Assembly (NCBI GenBank): GCA_032622095.1
Contig: CP136066.1
Coordinates: 197,710,816-197,774,815 of the forward strand
From: Siphonodentalium dalli
Taxonomy: Eukaryota; Mollusca; Scaphopoda; Gadilida; Siphonodentaliidae
DNA length: 64,000 nucleotides
Direction: 5' to 3'
Every line of letters begins with the position of its first letter. Position 1 is the stretch's first letter. Below are positions 14,301-29,354 of this stretch, in pieces. The notes below the pieces were generated by a model. It was not told the origin of the DNA. It did not search any database and saw nothing but the letters and a program-made list of their open reading frames with translations. A program made the translations under genes and the position numbers.

Positions 14301-17300
14301 TAGCGAATCGTATGGCATATTTTCTGGAAGTGGCATCTACAAGCTATCAGATCGACAACCTGTATGTACATCGTCATTGTTTACTTTGCCAATATTCAGC
14401 TAAAATGAAAAAAAATTGACATTCAAGTCAAAGTAATTTGTTTGCAAATTCAGCTATGGGTGGTGACAGAAAAGGGTTAATAAAGTAAGAACACAGACAT
14501 ATTTCGAATAAAATTTATTTATTTTGACGTGGGTATATAAATGGACGCAATATAACATCATTTGGGCGACTTTCTTTACCTTCCAGTGATCACTATAGGT
14601 TACAATACACCAAATACAAATTAGTAGAGTGATTTCCCCTGGGACCCCCAAGCTAGGATCAGCATAAAAAAAATTCTGGCAGCTGAATGGTCAATGATAC
14701 ATGGATGAAAAGTGCACGAAAAAATGCACAGATGTGTTTCCCGTCGAGAAACATCAAATATAACCACATGGTAAATGGTTATGGCTGTGCAAGTGGCGAA
14801 TAATTTATGGGAGGTGTTTGTGTTTTTTTCGATGTCATTTTTTTCACAATTTTAAGGGTAGTGTGACGTTTGTCAAGCTCCAGTGTGATCTACCATGTTA
14901 ACAAGTACTTTTTTGCACATTTCTGTTTGTCTAAAAGGACGTTCTTTAATTTCAAATACTCGTGCATGGTCAAAGCTTTGCAACGAATATAGGCCAGCGG
15001 GATTTGTTAACACTGAGGCCTATGTAAATCATTTGGTGTATTGTAACCTATAGTGAAAAATGGTCGTTTTTCAAATTTCTGCTCTGAAACAAGTCCCGTG
15101 CTTATTATGCCCATGAAACAAATTGGAGACATAAAGCACGCGATACGACAGCTTATTTGGCGCCGGAGCCGTCCAATAAAATTACAAATTAACCCCTCTG
15201 ATGCTATTTCTGCTTCTCGTTGTAGAACCGAAAATTACCATTTTCGACATATTTTTGGGCCCAATGGTGTTCCTTTAATGAATGTGAGACCATATTTGTT
15301 GGCGTCCGACATCCTAGATGAACGACAAGGCAGATTTATCGGGTTTGGGCACGACATGAGAGTAAAGCGTGACGTCAGATGGACCATACCCTAAAATGTG
15401 ATGCAAAATCGGACCCGATTCGGGTCAAACTAAGTTGAATTGCCCCTGTTAGATGACAGGTTGACAAAAAAGCCTACCATGGAAGTTTGCAGAAATGGTT
15501 CGACTATCCAACGCGCACAAATTTCGGCCAATAAATATATTCTTGTGACGGGACAATTTTGATTTTCTGTCGATATTTTTCAAAAATTGTGTAGGTGCGC
15601 CCAATGTGAAGCCTAAGTGCGCCCAATTCGCCTAGCGAATCGTATGGCATATTTTCTGGAAGTGCCATCTACAAGCTATCAGATCGACAACCTGTATGTA
15701 CATCGTCATTGTTTACTTTGCCAATATTCAGCTAAAATGAAAAAAAATTGACATTCAAGTCAAAGTAATTTGTTTGCAAATTCAGCTATGGGTGGTGACA
15801 GAAAAGGGTTAATAAAGTAAGAACACAGACATATTTCGAATAAAATTTATTTATTTTGACGTGGGTATATAAATGGACGCAATATAACATCATTTGGGCG
15901 ACTTTCTTTACCTTCCAGTGATCACTATATATAGGTTACAATACACCAAATACAAATTAGTAGAGTGATTTCCCCTGGGACCCCCAAGCTAGGATCAGCA
16001 TAAAAAAAATTCTGGCAGCTGAATGGTCAATGATACATGGATGAAAAGTGCACGAAAAAATGCACAGATGTGTTTCCCGTCGAGAAACATCAAATATAAC
16101 CACATGGTAAATGGTTATGGCTGTGCAAGTGGCGAATAATTTATGGGAGGTGTTTGTGTTTTTTTCGATGTCATTTTTTTCACAATTTTAAGGGTAGTGT
16201 GACGTTTGTCAAGCTCCAGTGTGATCTACCATGTTAACAAGTACTTTTTTGCACATTTCTGTTTGTCTAAAAGGACGTTCTTTAATTTCAAATACTCGTG
16301 CATGGTCAAAGCTTTGCAACGAATATAGGCCAGCGGGATTTGTTAACACTGAGGCCTATGTAAATCATTTGGTGTATTGTAACCTATAGTGAAAAATGGT
16401 CGTTTTTCAAATTTCTGCTCTGAAACAAGTCCCGTGCTTATTATGCCCATGAAACAAATTGGAGACATAAAGCACGCGATACGACAGCTTATTTGGCGCC
16501 GGAGCCGTCCAATAAAATTACAAATTAACCCCTCTGATGCTATTTCTGCTTCTCGTTGTAGAACCGAAAATTACCATTTTCGACATATTTTTGGGCCCAA
16601 TGGTGTTCCTTTAATGAATGTGAGACCATATTTGTTGGCGTCCGACATCCTAGATGAACGACAAGGCAGATTTATCGGGTTTGGGCACGACATGAGAGTA
16701 AAGCGTGACGTCAGATGGACCATACCCTAAAATGTGATGCAAAATCGGACCCGATTCGGGTCAAACTAAGTTGAATTGCCCCTGTTAGATGACAGGTTGA
16801 CAAAAAAGCCTACCATGGAAGTTTGCAGAAATGGTTCGACTATCCAACGCGCACAAATTTCGGCCAATAAATATATTCTTGTGACGGGACAATTTTGATT
16901 TTCTGTCGATATTTTTCAAAAATTGTGTAGGTGCGCCCAATGTGAAGCCTAAGTGCGCCCAATTCGCCTAGCGAATCGTATGGCATATTTTCTGGAAGTG
17001 CCATCTACAAGCTATCAGATCGACAACCTGTATGTACATCGTCATTGTTTACTTTGCCAATATTCAGCTAAAATGAAAAAAAATTGACATTCAAGTCAAA
17101 GTAATTTGTTTGCAAATTCAGCTATGGGTGGTGACAGAAAAGGGTTAATAAAGTAAGAACACAGACATATTTCGAATAAAATTTATTTATTTTGACGTGG
17201 GTATATAAATGGACGCAATATAACATCATTTGGGCGACTTTCTTTACCTTCCAGTGATCACTATATATAGGTTACAATACACCAAATACAAATTAGTAGA

Positions 17301-20300
17301 GTGATTTCCCCTGGGACCCCCAAGCTAGGATCAGCATAAAAAAAATTCTGGCAGCTGAATGGTCAATGATACATGGATGAAAAGTGCACGAAAAAATGCA
17401 CAGATGTGTTTCCCGTCGAGAAACATCAAATATAACCACATGGTAAATGGTTATGGCTGTGCAAGTGGCGAATAATTTATGGGAGGTGTTTGTGTTTTTT
17501 TCGATGTCATTTTTTTCACAATTTTAAGGGTAGTGTGACGTTTGTCAAGCTCCAGTGTGATCTACCATGTTAACAAGTACTTTTTTGCACATTTCTGTGT
17601 GTCTAAAAGGACGTTCTTTAATTTCAAATACTCGTGCAGGGTCAAAGCTTTGCAACGAATATAGACCAGCGGGATTTGTTAACACTGAGGCCTATGTAAA
17701 TCATTTGGTGTATTGTAACCTATAGTGAAAAATGGTCGTTTTTCAAATTTCTGCTCTGAAACAAGTCCCGTGCTTATTATGCCCATGAAACAAATTGGAG
17801 ACATAAAGCACGCGATACGACAGCTTATTTGGCGCCGGAGCCGTCCAATAAAATTACAAATTAACCCCTCTGATGCTATTTCTGCTTCTCGTTGTAGAAC
17901 CGAAAATTACCATTTTCGACATATTTTTGGGCCCAATGGTGTCCCTTTAATGAATGTGAGACCATATTTGTTGGCGTCCGACATCCTAGATGAACGACAA
18001 GGCAGATTTATCGGGTTTGGGCACGACATGAGAGTAAAGCGTGACGTCAGATGGACCATACCCTAAAATGTTTTGCAAAATCGGACCCGATTCGGGTCAA
18101 ACTAAGTTGAATTGCCCCTGTTAGATGACAGGTTGACAAAAAAGCCTACCATGGAAGTTTGCAGAAATGGTTCGACTATCCAACGCGCACAAATTTCGGC
18201 CAATAAATATATTCTTGTGACGGGACAATTTTGATTTTCTGTCGATATTTTTCGAAAATTGTGTAGGTGCGCCCAATGTGAAGCCTAAGTGCGCCCAATT
18301 CGCCTAGCGAATCGTATGGCATATTTTCTGGAAGTGGCATCTACAAGCTATCAGATCGACAACCTGTATGTACATCGTCATTGTTTACTTTGCCAATATT
18401 CAGCTAAAATGAAAAAAAATTGACATTCAAGTCAAAGTAATTTGTTTGCAAATTCAGCTATGGGTGGTGACAGAAAAGGGTTAATAAAGTAAGAACACAG
18501 ACATATTTCGAATAAAATTTATTTATTTTGACGTGGGTATATAAATGGACGCAATATAACATCATTTGGGCGACTTTCTTTACCTTCCAGTGATCACTAT
18601 AGGTTACAATACACCAAATACAAATTAGTAGAGTGATTTCCCCTGGGACCCCCAAGCTAGGATCAGCATAAAAAAAATTCTGGCAGCTGAATGGTCAATG
18701 ATACATGGATGAAAAGTGCACGAAAAAATGCACAGATGTGTTTCCCGTCGAGAAACATCAAATATAACCACATGGTAAATGGTTATGGCTGTGCAAGTGG
18801 CGAATAATTTATGGGAGGTGTTTGTGTTTTTTTCGATGTCATTTTTTTCACAATTTTAAGGGTAGTGTGACGTTTGTCAAGCTCCAGTGTGATCTACCAT
18901 GTTAACAAGTACTTTTTTGCACATTTCTGTTTGTCTAAAAGGACGTTCTTTAATTTCAAATACTCGTGCAGGGTCAAAGCTTTGCAACGAATATAGGCCA
19001 GCGGGATTTGTTAACACTGAGGCCTATGTAAATCATTTGGTGTATTGTAACCTATAGTGAAAAATGGTCGTTTTTCAAATTTCTGCTCTGAAACAAGTCC
19101 CGTGCTTATTATGCCCATGAAACAAATTGGAGACATAAAGCACGCGATACGACAGCTTATTTGGCGCCGGAGCCGTCCAATAAAATTACAAATTAACCCC
19201 TCTGATGCTATTTCTGCTTCTCGTTGTAGAACCGAAAATTACCATTTTCGACATATTTTTGGGCCCAATGGTGTTCCTTTAATGAATGTGAGACCATATT
19301 TGTTGGCGTCCGACATCCTAGATGAACGACAAGGCAGATTTATCGGGTTTGGGCACGACATGAGAGTAAAGCGTGACGTCAGATGGACCATACCCTAAAA
19401 TGTGATGCAAAATCGGACCCGATTCGGGTCAAACTAAGTTGAATTGCCCCTGTTAGATGACAGGTTGACAAAAAAGCCTACCATGGAAGTTTGCAGAAAT
19501 GGTTCGACTATCCAACGCGCACAAATTTCGGCCAATAAATATATTCTTGTGACGGGACAATTTTGATTTTCTGTCGATATTTTTCGAAAATTGTGTAGGT
19601 GCGCCCAATGTGAAGCCTAAGTGCGCCCAATTCGCCTAGCGAATCGTATGGCATATTTTCTGGAAGTGCCATCTACAAGCTATCAGATCGACAACCTGTA
19701 TGTACATCGTCATTGTTTACTTTGCCAATATTCAGCTAAAATGAAAAAAAATTGACATTCAAGTCAAAGTAATTTGTTTGCAAATTCAGCTATGGGTGGT
19801 GACAGAAAAGGGTTAATAAAGTAAGAACACAGACATATTTCGAATAAAATTTATTTATTTTGACGTGGGTATATAAATGGACGCAATATAACATCATTTG
19901 GGCGACTTTCTTTACCTTCCAGTGATCACTATATATAGGTTACAATACACCAAATACAAATTAGTAGAGTGATTTCCCCTGGGACCCCCAAGCTAGGATC
20001 AGCATAAAAAAAATTCTGGCAGCTGAATGGTCAATGATACATGGATGAAAAGTGCACGAAAAAATGCACAGATGTGTTTCCCGTCGAGAAACATCAAATA
20101 TAACCACATGGTAAATGGTTATGGCTGTGCAAGTGGCGAATAATTTATGGGAGGTGTTTGTGTTTTTTTCGATGTCATTTTTTTCACAATTTTAAGGGTA
20201 GTGTGACGTTTGTCAAGCTCCAGTGTGATCTACCATGTTAACAAGTACTTTTTTGCACATTTCTGTTTGTCTAAAAGGACGTTCTTTAATTTCAAATACT

Positions 20301-23300
20301 CGTGCAGGGTCAAAGCTTTGCAACGAATATAGGCCAGCGGGATTTGTTAACACTGAGGCCTATGTAAATCATTTGGTGTATTGTAACCTATAGTGAAAAA
20401 TGGTCGTTTTTCAAATTTCTGCTCTGAAACAAGTCCCGTGCTTATTATGCCCATGAAACAAATTGGAGACATAAAGCACGCGATACGACAGCTTATTTGG
20501 CGCCGGAGCCGTCCAATAAAATTACAAATTAACCCCTCTGATGCTATTTCTGCTTCTCGTTGTAGAACCGAAAATTACCATTTTCGACATATTTTTGGGC
20601 CCAATGGTGTTCCTTTAATGAATGTGAGACCATATTTGTTGGCGTCCGACATCCTAGATGAAAGACAAGGCAGATTTATCGGGTTTGGGCACGACATGAG
20701 AGTAAAGCGTGACGTCAGATGGACCATACCCTAAAATGTGATGCAAAATCGGACCCGATTCGGGTCAAACTAAGTTGAATTGCCCCTGTTAGATGACAGG
20801 TTGACAAAAAAGCCTACCATGGAAGTTTGCAGAAATGGTTCGACTATCCAACGCGCACAAATTTCGGCCAATAAATATATTCTTGTGACGGGACAATTTT
20901 AATTTTCTGTCGATATTTTTCGAAAATTGTGTAGGTGCGCCCAATGTGAAGCCTAAGTGCGCCCAATTCGCCTAGCGAATCGTATGGCATATTTTCTGGA
21001 AGTGGCATCTACAAGCTATCAGATCGACAACCTGTATGTACATCGTCATTGTTTACTTTGCCAATATTCAGCTAAAATGAAAAAAAATTGACATTCAAGT
21101 CAAAGTAATTTGTTTGCAAATTCAGCTATGGGTGGTGACAGAAAAGGGTTAATAAAGTAAGAACACAGACATATTTCGAATAAAATTTATTTATTTTGAC
21201 GTGGGTATATAAATGGACGCAATATAACATCATTTGGGCGACTTTCTTTACCTTCCAGTGATCACTATAGTGAAAAATGGTCGTTTTTCAAATTTCTGCT
21301 CTGAAACAAGTCCCGTGCTTATTATGCCCATGAAACAAATTGGAGACATAAAGCACGCGATACGACAGCTTATTTGGCGCCGGAGCCGTCCAATAAAATT
21401 ACAAATTAACCCCTCTGATGCTATTTCTGCTTCTCGTTGTAGAACCGAAAATTACCATTTTCGACATATTTTTGGGCCCAATGGTGTCCCTTTAATGAAT
21501 GTGAGACCATATTTGTTGGCGTCCGACATCCTAGATGAACGACAAGGCAGATTTATCGGGTTTGGGCACGACATGAGAGTAAAGCGTGACGTCAGATGGA
21601 CCATACCCTAAAATGTGATGCAAAATCGGACCCGATTCGGGTCAAACTAAGTTGAATTGCCCCTGTTAGATGACAGGTTGACAAAAAAGCCTACCATGGA
21701 AGTTTGCAGAAATGGTTCGACTATCCAACGCGCACAAATTTCGGCCAATAAATATATTCTTGTGACGGGACAATTTTGATGTTCTGTCGATATTTTTCGA
21801 AAATTGTGTAGGTGCGCCCAATGTGAAGCCTAAGTGCGCCCAATTCGCCTAGCGAATCGTATGGCATATTTTCTGGAAGTGGCATCTACAAGCTATCAGA
21901 TCGACAACCTGTATGTACATCGTCATTGTTTACTTTGCCAATATTCAGCTAAAATGAAAAAAAATTGACATTCAAGTCAAAGTAATTTGTTTGCAATTTC
22001 AGCTATGGGTGGTGACAGAAAAGGGTTAATAAAGTAAGAACACAGACATATTTCGAATAAAATTTATTTATTTTGACGTGGGTATATAAATGGACGCAAT
22101 ATAACATCATTTGGGCGACTTTCTTTACCTTCCAGTGATCACTATAGGTTACAATACACCAAATACAAATTAGTAGAGTGATTTCCCCTGGGACCCCCAA
22201 GCTAGGATCAGCATAAAAAAAATTCTGGCAGCTGAATGGTCAATGATACATGGATGAAAAGTGCACGAAAAAATGCACAGATGTGTTTCCCGTCGAGAAA
22301 CATCAAATATAACCACATGGTAAATGGTTATGGCTGTGCAAGTGGCGAATAATTTATGGGAGGTGTTTGTGTTTTTTTCGATGTCATTTTTTTCACAATT
22401 TTAAGGGTAGTGTGACGTTTGTCAAGCTCCAGTGTGATCTACCATGTTAACAAGTACTTTTTTGCACATTTCTGTGTGTCTAAAAGGACGTTCTTTAATT
22501 TCAAATACTCGTGCAGGGTCAAAGCTTTGCAACGAATATAGGCCAGCGGGATTTGTTAACACTGAGGCCTATGTAAATCATTTGGTGTATTGTAACCTAT
22601 AGTGAAAAATGGTCGTTTTTCAAATTTCTGCTCTGAAACAAGTCCCGTGCTTATTATGCCCATGAAACAAATTGGAGACATAAAGCACGCGATACGACAG
22701 CTTATTTGGCGCCGGAGCCGTCCAATAAAATTACAAATTAACCCCTCTGATGCTATTTCTGCTTCTCGTTGTAGAACCGAAAATTACCATTTTCGACATA
22801 TTTTTGGGCCCAATGGTGTCCCTTTAATGAATGTGAGACCATATTTGTTGGCGTCCGACATCCTAGATGAACGACAAGGCAGATTTATCGGGTTTGGGCA
22901 CGACATGAGAGTAAAGCGTGACGTCAGATGGACCATACCCTAAAATGTGATGCAAAATCGGACCCGATTCGGGTCAAACTAAGTTGAATTGCCCCTGTTA
23001 GATGACAGGTTGACAAAAAAGCCTACCATGGAAGTTTGCAGAAATGGTTCGACTATCCAACGCGCACAAATTTCGGCCAATAAATATATTCTTGTGACGG
23101 GACAATTTTGATTTTCTGTCGATATTTTTCGAAAATTGTGTAGGTGCGCCCAATGTGAAGCCTAAGTGCGCCCAATTCGCCTAGCGAATCGTATGGCATA
23201 TTTTCTGGAAGTGGCATCTACAAGCTATCAGATCGACAACCTGTATGTACATCGTCATTGTTTACTTTGCCAATATTCAGCTAAAATGAAAAAAAATTGA

Positions 23301-26300
23301 CATTCAAGTCAAAGTAATTTGTTTGCAAATTCAGCTATGGGTGGTGACAGAAAAGGGTTAATAAAGTAAGAACACAGACATATTTCGAATAAAATTTATT
23401 TATTTTGACGTGGGTATATAAATGGACGCAATATAACATCATTTGGGCGACTTTCTTTACCTTCCAGTGATCACTATAGGTTACAATACACCAAATACAA
23501 ATTAGTAGAGTGATTTCCCCTGGGACCCCCAAGCTAGGATCAGCATAAAAAAAATTCTGGCAGCTGAATGGTCAATGATACATGGATGAAAAGTGCACGA
23601 AAAAATGCACAGATGTGTTTCCCGTCGAGAAACATCAAATATAACCACATGGTAAATGGTTATGGCTGTGCAAGTGGCGAATAATTTATGGGAGGTGTTT
23701 GTGTTTTTTTCGATGTCATTTTTTTCACAATTTTAAGGGTAGTGTGACGTTTGTCAAGCTCCAGTGTGATCTACCATGTTAACAAGTACTTTTTTGCACA
23801 TTTCTGTTTGTCTAAAAGGACGTTCTTTAATTTCAAATACTCGTGCAGGGTCAAAGCTTTGCAACGAATATAGGCCAGCGGGATTTGTTAACACTGAGGC
23901 CTATGTAAATCATTTGGTGTATTGTAACCTATAGTGAAAAATGGTCGTTTTTCAAATTTCTGCTCTGAAACAAGTCCCGTGCTTATTATGCCCATGAAAC
24001 AAATTGGAGACATAAAGCACGCGATACGACAGCTTATTTGGCGCCGGAGCCGTCCAATAAAATTACAAATTAACCCCTCTGATGCTATTTCTGCTTCTCG
24101 TTGTAGAACCGAAAATTACCATTTTCGACATATTTTTGGGCCCAATGGTGTTCCTTTAATGAATGTGAGACCATATTTGTTGGCGTCCGACATCCTAGAT
24201 GAACGACAAGGCAGATTTATCGGGTTTGGGCACGACATGAGAGTAAAGCGTGACGTCAGATGGACCATACCCTAAAATGTGATGCAAAATCGGACCCGAT
24301 TCGGGTCAAACTAAGTTGAATTGCCCCTGTTAGATGACAGGTTGACAAAAAAGCCTACCATGGAAGTTTGCAGAAATGGTTCGACTATCCAACGCGCACA
24401 AATTTCGGCCAATAAATATATTCTTGTGACGGGACAATTTTGATTTTCTGTCGATATTTTTCGAAAATTGTGTAGGTGCGCCCAATGTGAAGCCTAAGTG
24501 CGCCCAATTCGCCTAGCGAATCGTATGGCATATTTTCTGGAAGTGGCATCTACAAGCTATCAGATCGACAACCTGTATGTACATCGTCATTGTTTACTTT
24601 GCCAATATTCAGCTAAAATGAAAAAAAATTGACATTCAAGTCAAAGTAATTTGTTTGCAAATTCAGCTATGGGTGGTGACAGAAAAGGGTTAATAAAGTA
24701 AGAACACAGACATATTTCGAATAAAATTTATTTATTTTGACGTGGGTATATAAATGGACGCAATATAACATCATTTGGGCGACTTTCTTTACCTTCCAGT
24801 GATCACTATAGTGAAAAATGGTCGTTTTTCAAATTTCTGCTCTGAAACAAGTCCCGTGCTTATTATGCCCATGAAACAAATTGGAGACATAAAGCACGCG
24901 ATACGACAGCTTATTTGGCGCCGGAGCCGTCCAATAAAATTACAAATTAACCCCTCTGATGCTATTTCTGCTTCTCGTTGTAGAACCGAAAATTACCATT
25001 TTCGACATATTTTTGGGCCCAATGGTGTCCCTTTAATGAATGTGAGACCATATTTGTTGGCGTCCGACATCCTAGATGAACGACAAGGCAGATTTATCGG
25101 GTTTGGGCACGACATGAGAGTAAAGCGTGACGTCAGATGGACCATACCCTAAAATGTGATGCAAAATCGGACCCGATTCGGGTCAAACTAAGTTGAATTG
25201 CCCCTGTTAGATGACAGGTTGACAAAAAAGCCTACCATGGAAGTTTGCAGAAATGGTTCGACTATCCAACGCGCACAAATTTCGGCCAATAAATATATTC
25301 TTGTGACGGGACAATTTTGATTTTCTGTCGATATTTTTCGAAAATTGTGTAGGTGCGCCCAATGTGAAGCCTAAGTGCGCCCAATTCGCCTAGCGAATCG
25401 TATGGCATATTTTCTGGAAGTGGCATCTACAAGCTATCAGATCGACAACCTGTATGTACATCGTCATTGTTTACTTTGCCAATATTCAGCTAAAATGAAA
25501 AAAAATTGACATTCAAGTCAAAGTAATTTGTTTGCAAATTCAGCTATGGGTGGTGACAGAAAAGGGTTAATAAAGTAAGAACACAGACATATTTCGAATA
25601 AAATTTATTTATTTTGACGTGGGTATATAAATGGACGCAATATAACATCATTTGGGCGACTTTCTTTACCTTCCAGTGATCACTATAGTGAAAAATGGTC
25701 GTTTTTCAAATTTCTGCTCTGAAACAAGTCCCGTGCTTATTATGCCCATGAAACCAATTGGAGACATAAAGCACGCGATACGACAGCTTATTTGGCGCCG
25801 GAGCCGTCCAATAAAATTACAAATTAACCCCTCTGATGCTATTTCTGCTTCTCGTTGTAGAACCGAAAATTACCATTTTCGACATATTTTTGGGCCCAAT
25901 GGTGTCCCTTTAATGAATGTGAGACCATATTTGTTGGCGTCCGACATCCTAGATGAACGACAAGGCAGATTTATCGGGTTTGGGCACGACATGAGAGTAA
26001 AGCGTGACGTCAGATGGACCATACCCTAAAATGTGATGCAAAATCGGACCCGATTCGGGTCAAACTAAGTTGAATTGCCCCTGTTAGATGACAGGTTGAC
26101 AAAAAAGCCTACCATGGAAGTTTGCAGAAATGGTTCGACTATCCAACGCGCACAAATTTCGGCCAATAAATATATTCTTGTGACGGGACAATTTTGATTT
26201 TCTGTCGATATTTTTCGAAAATTGTGTAGGTGCGCCCAATGTGAAGCCTAAGTGCGCCCAATTCGCCTAGCGAATCGTATGGCATATTTTCTGGAAGTGG

Positions 26301-29300
26301 CATCTACAAGCTATCAGATCGACAACCTGTATGTACATCGTCATTGTTTACTTTGCCAATATTCAGCTAAAATGAAAAAAAATTGACATTCAAGTCAAAG
26401 TAATTTGTTTGCAAATTCAGCTATGGGTGGTGACAGAAAAGGGTTAATAAAGTAAGAACACAGACATATTTCGAATAAAATTTATTTATTTTGACGTGGG
26501 TATATAAATGGACGCAATATAACATCATTTGGGCGACTTTCTTTACCTTCCAGTGATCACTATAGGTTACAATACACCAAATACAAATTAGTAGAGTGAT
26601 TTCCCCTGGGACCCCCAAGCTAGGATCAGCATAAAAAAAATTCTGGCAGCTGAATGGTCAATGATACATGGATGAAAAGTGCACGAAAAAATGCACAGAT
26701 GTGTTTCCCGTCGAGAAACATCAAATATAACCACATGGTAAATGGTTATGGCTGTGCAAGTGGCGAATAATTTATGGGAGGTGTTTGTGTTTTTTTCGAT
26801 GTCATTTTTTTCACAATTTTAAGGGTAGTGTGACGTTTGTCAAGCTCCAGTGTGATCTACCATGTTAACAAGTACTTTTTTGCACATTTCTGTGTGTCTA
26901 AAAGGACGTTCTTTAATTTCAAATACTCGTGCAGGGTCAAAGCTTTGCAACGAATATAGGCCAGCGGGATTTGTTAACACTGAGGCCTATGTAAATCATT
27001 TGGTGTATTGTAACCTATAGTGAAAAATGGTCGTTTTTCAAATTTCTGCTCTGAAACAAGTCCCGTGCTTATTATGCCCATGAAACAAATTGGAGACATA
27101 AAGCACGCGATACGACAGCTTATTTGGCGCCGGAGCCGTCCAATAAAATTACAAATTAACCCCTCTGATGCTATTTCTGCTTCTCGTTGTAGAACCGAAA
27201 ATTACCATTTTCGACATATTTTTGGGCCCAATGGTGTCCCTTTAATGAATGTGAGACCATATTTGTTGGCGTCCGACATCCTAGATGAACGACAAGGCAG
27301 ATTTATCGGGTTTGGGCACGACATGAGAGTAAAGCGTGACGTCAGATGGACCATACCCTAAAATGTGATGCAAAATCGGACCCGATTCGGGTCAAACTAA
27401 GTTGAATTGCCCCTGTTAGATGACAGGTTGACAAAAAAGCCTACCATGGAAGTTTGCAGAAATGGTTCGACTATCCAACGCGCACAAATTTCGGCCAATA
27501 AATATATTCTTGTGACGGGACAATTTTGATTTTCTGTCGATATTTTTCGAAAATTGTGTAGGTGCGCCCAATGTGAAGCCTAAGTGCGCCCAATTCGCCT
27601 AGCGAATCGTATGGCATATTTTCTGGAAGTGGCATCTACAAGCTATCAGATCGACAACCTGTATGTACATCGTCATTGTTTACTTTGCCAATATTCAGCT
27701 AAAATGAAAAAAAATTGACATTCAAGTCAAAGTAATTTGTTTGCAAATTCAGCTATGGGTGGTGACAGAAAAGGGTTAATAAAGTAAGAACACAGACATA
27801 TTTCGAATAAAATTTATTTATTTTGACGTGGGTATATAAATGGACGCAATATAACATCATTTGGGCGACTTTCTTTACCTTCCAGTGATCACTATAGTGA
27901 AAAATGGTCGTTTTTCAAATTTCTGCTCTGAAACAAGTCCCGTGCTTATTATGCCCATGAAACAAATTGGAGACATAAAGCACGCGATACGACAGCTTAT
28001 TTGGCGCCGGAGCCGTCCAATAAAATTACAAATTAACCCCTCTGATGCTATTTCTGCTTCTCGTTGTAGAACCGAAAATTACCATTTTCGACATATTTTT
28101 GGGCCCAATGGTGTCCCTTTAATGAATGTGAGACCATATTTGTTGGCGTCCGACATCCTAGATGAACGACAAGGCAGATTTATCGGGTTTGGGCACGACA
28201 TGAGAGTAAAGCGTGACGTCAGATGGACCATACCCTAAAATGTGATGCAAAATCGGACCCGATTCGGGTCAAACTAAGTTGAATTGCCCCTGTTAGATGA
28301 CAGGTTGACAAAAAAGCCTACCATGGAAGTTTGCAGAAATGGTTCGACTATCCAACGCGCACAAATTTCGGCCAATAAATATATTCTTGTGACGGGACAA
28401 TTTTGATTTTCTGTCGATATTTTTCGAAAATTGTGTAGGTGCGCCCAATGTGAAGCCTAAGTGCGCCCAATTCGCCTAGCGAATCGTATGGCATATTTTC
28501 TGGAAGTGGCATCTACAAGCTATCAGATCGACAACCTGTATGTACATCGTCATTGTTTACTTTGCCAATATTCAGCTAAAATGAAAAAAAATTGACATTC
28601 AAGTCAAAGTAATTTGTTTGCAAATTCAGCTATGGGTGGTGACAGAAAAGGGTTAATAAAGTAAGAACACAGACATATTTCGAATAAAATTTATTTATTT
28701 TGACGTGGGTATATAAATGGACGCAATATAACATCATTTGGGCGACTTTCTTTACCTTCCAGTGATCACTATAGGTTACAATACACCAAATACAAATTAG
28801 TAGAGTGATTTCCCCTGGGACCCCCAAGCTAGGATCAGCATAAAAAAAATTCTGGCAGCTGAATGGTCAATGATACATGGATGAAAAGTGCACGAAAAAA
28901 TGCACAGATGTGTTTCCCGTCGAGAAACATCAAATATAACCACATGGTAAATGGTTATGGCTGTGCAAGTGGCGAATAATTTATGGGAGGTGTTTGTGTT
29001 TTTTTCGATGTCATTTTTTTCACAATTTTAAGGGTAGTGTGACGTTTGTCAAGCTCCAGTGTGATCTACCATGTTAACAAGTACTTTTTTGCACATTTCT
29101 GTGTGTCTAAAAGGACGTTCTTTAATTTCAAATACTCGTGCAGGGTCAAAGCTTTGCAACGAATATAGGCCAGCGGGATTTGTTAACACTGAGGCCTATG
29201 TAAATCATTTGGTGTATTGTAACCTACAACATCAGAATAATCGAATAGTGGTAATATGTAAGTTTTGTATATCTTTTCGAACGTTTTTCTATCGAGTTGA

Positions 29301-29354
29301 TATTTAAATCGCCTCAACTGAGCCAGACGAGAGGCGATTCCAGTTTAGATTTTG

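Larger units (their letters stand above)
1..29226. repeat. Tandem satellite-like array with two unit lengths (877 and ~1332 bp)
   Basis: Taking the GTG of CACTATAGTG / CCTATAGTG as unit origin, units start at 13, 1344, 2676, 3553, 4885, 5762, 7094, 7971, 9303, 10180, 11512, 12389, 13721, 15053, 16389, 17725, 19057, 20393, 21270, 22602, 23934, 24811, 25688, 27020 and 27897; the last ends at 29226. Nine units are 877 bp (S); sixteen are long (L: 1331, 1332 or 1336 bp). S and L are nearly identical except that L carries a further 455 bp (a 451-bp segment plus 4 bp of duplicated target). Copies differ by only a few point changes, so the array is recently homogenised. It continues past the left window edge. 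Each unit holds two small hairpins (GACCCGA/TCGGGTC and ATTCGC/GCGAAT). I recognise no known protein in it. Confidence 0.97.
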
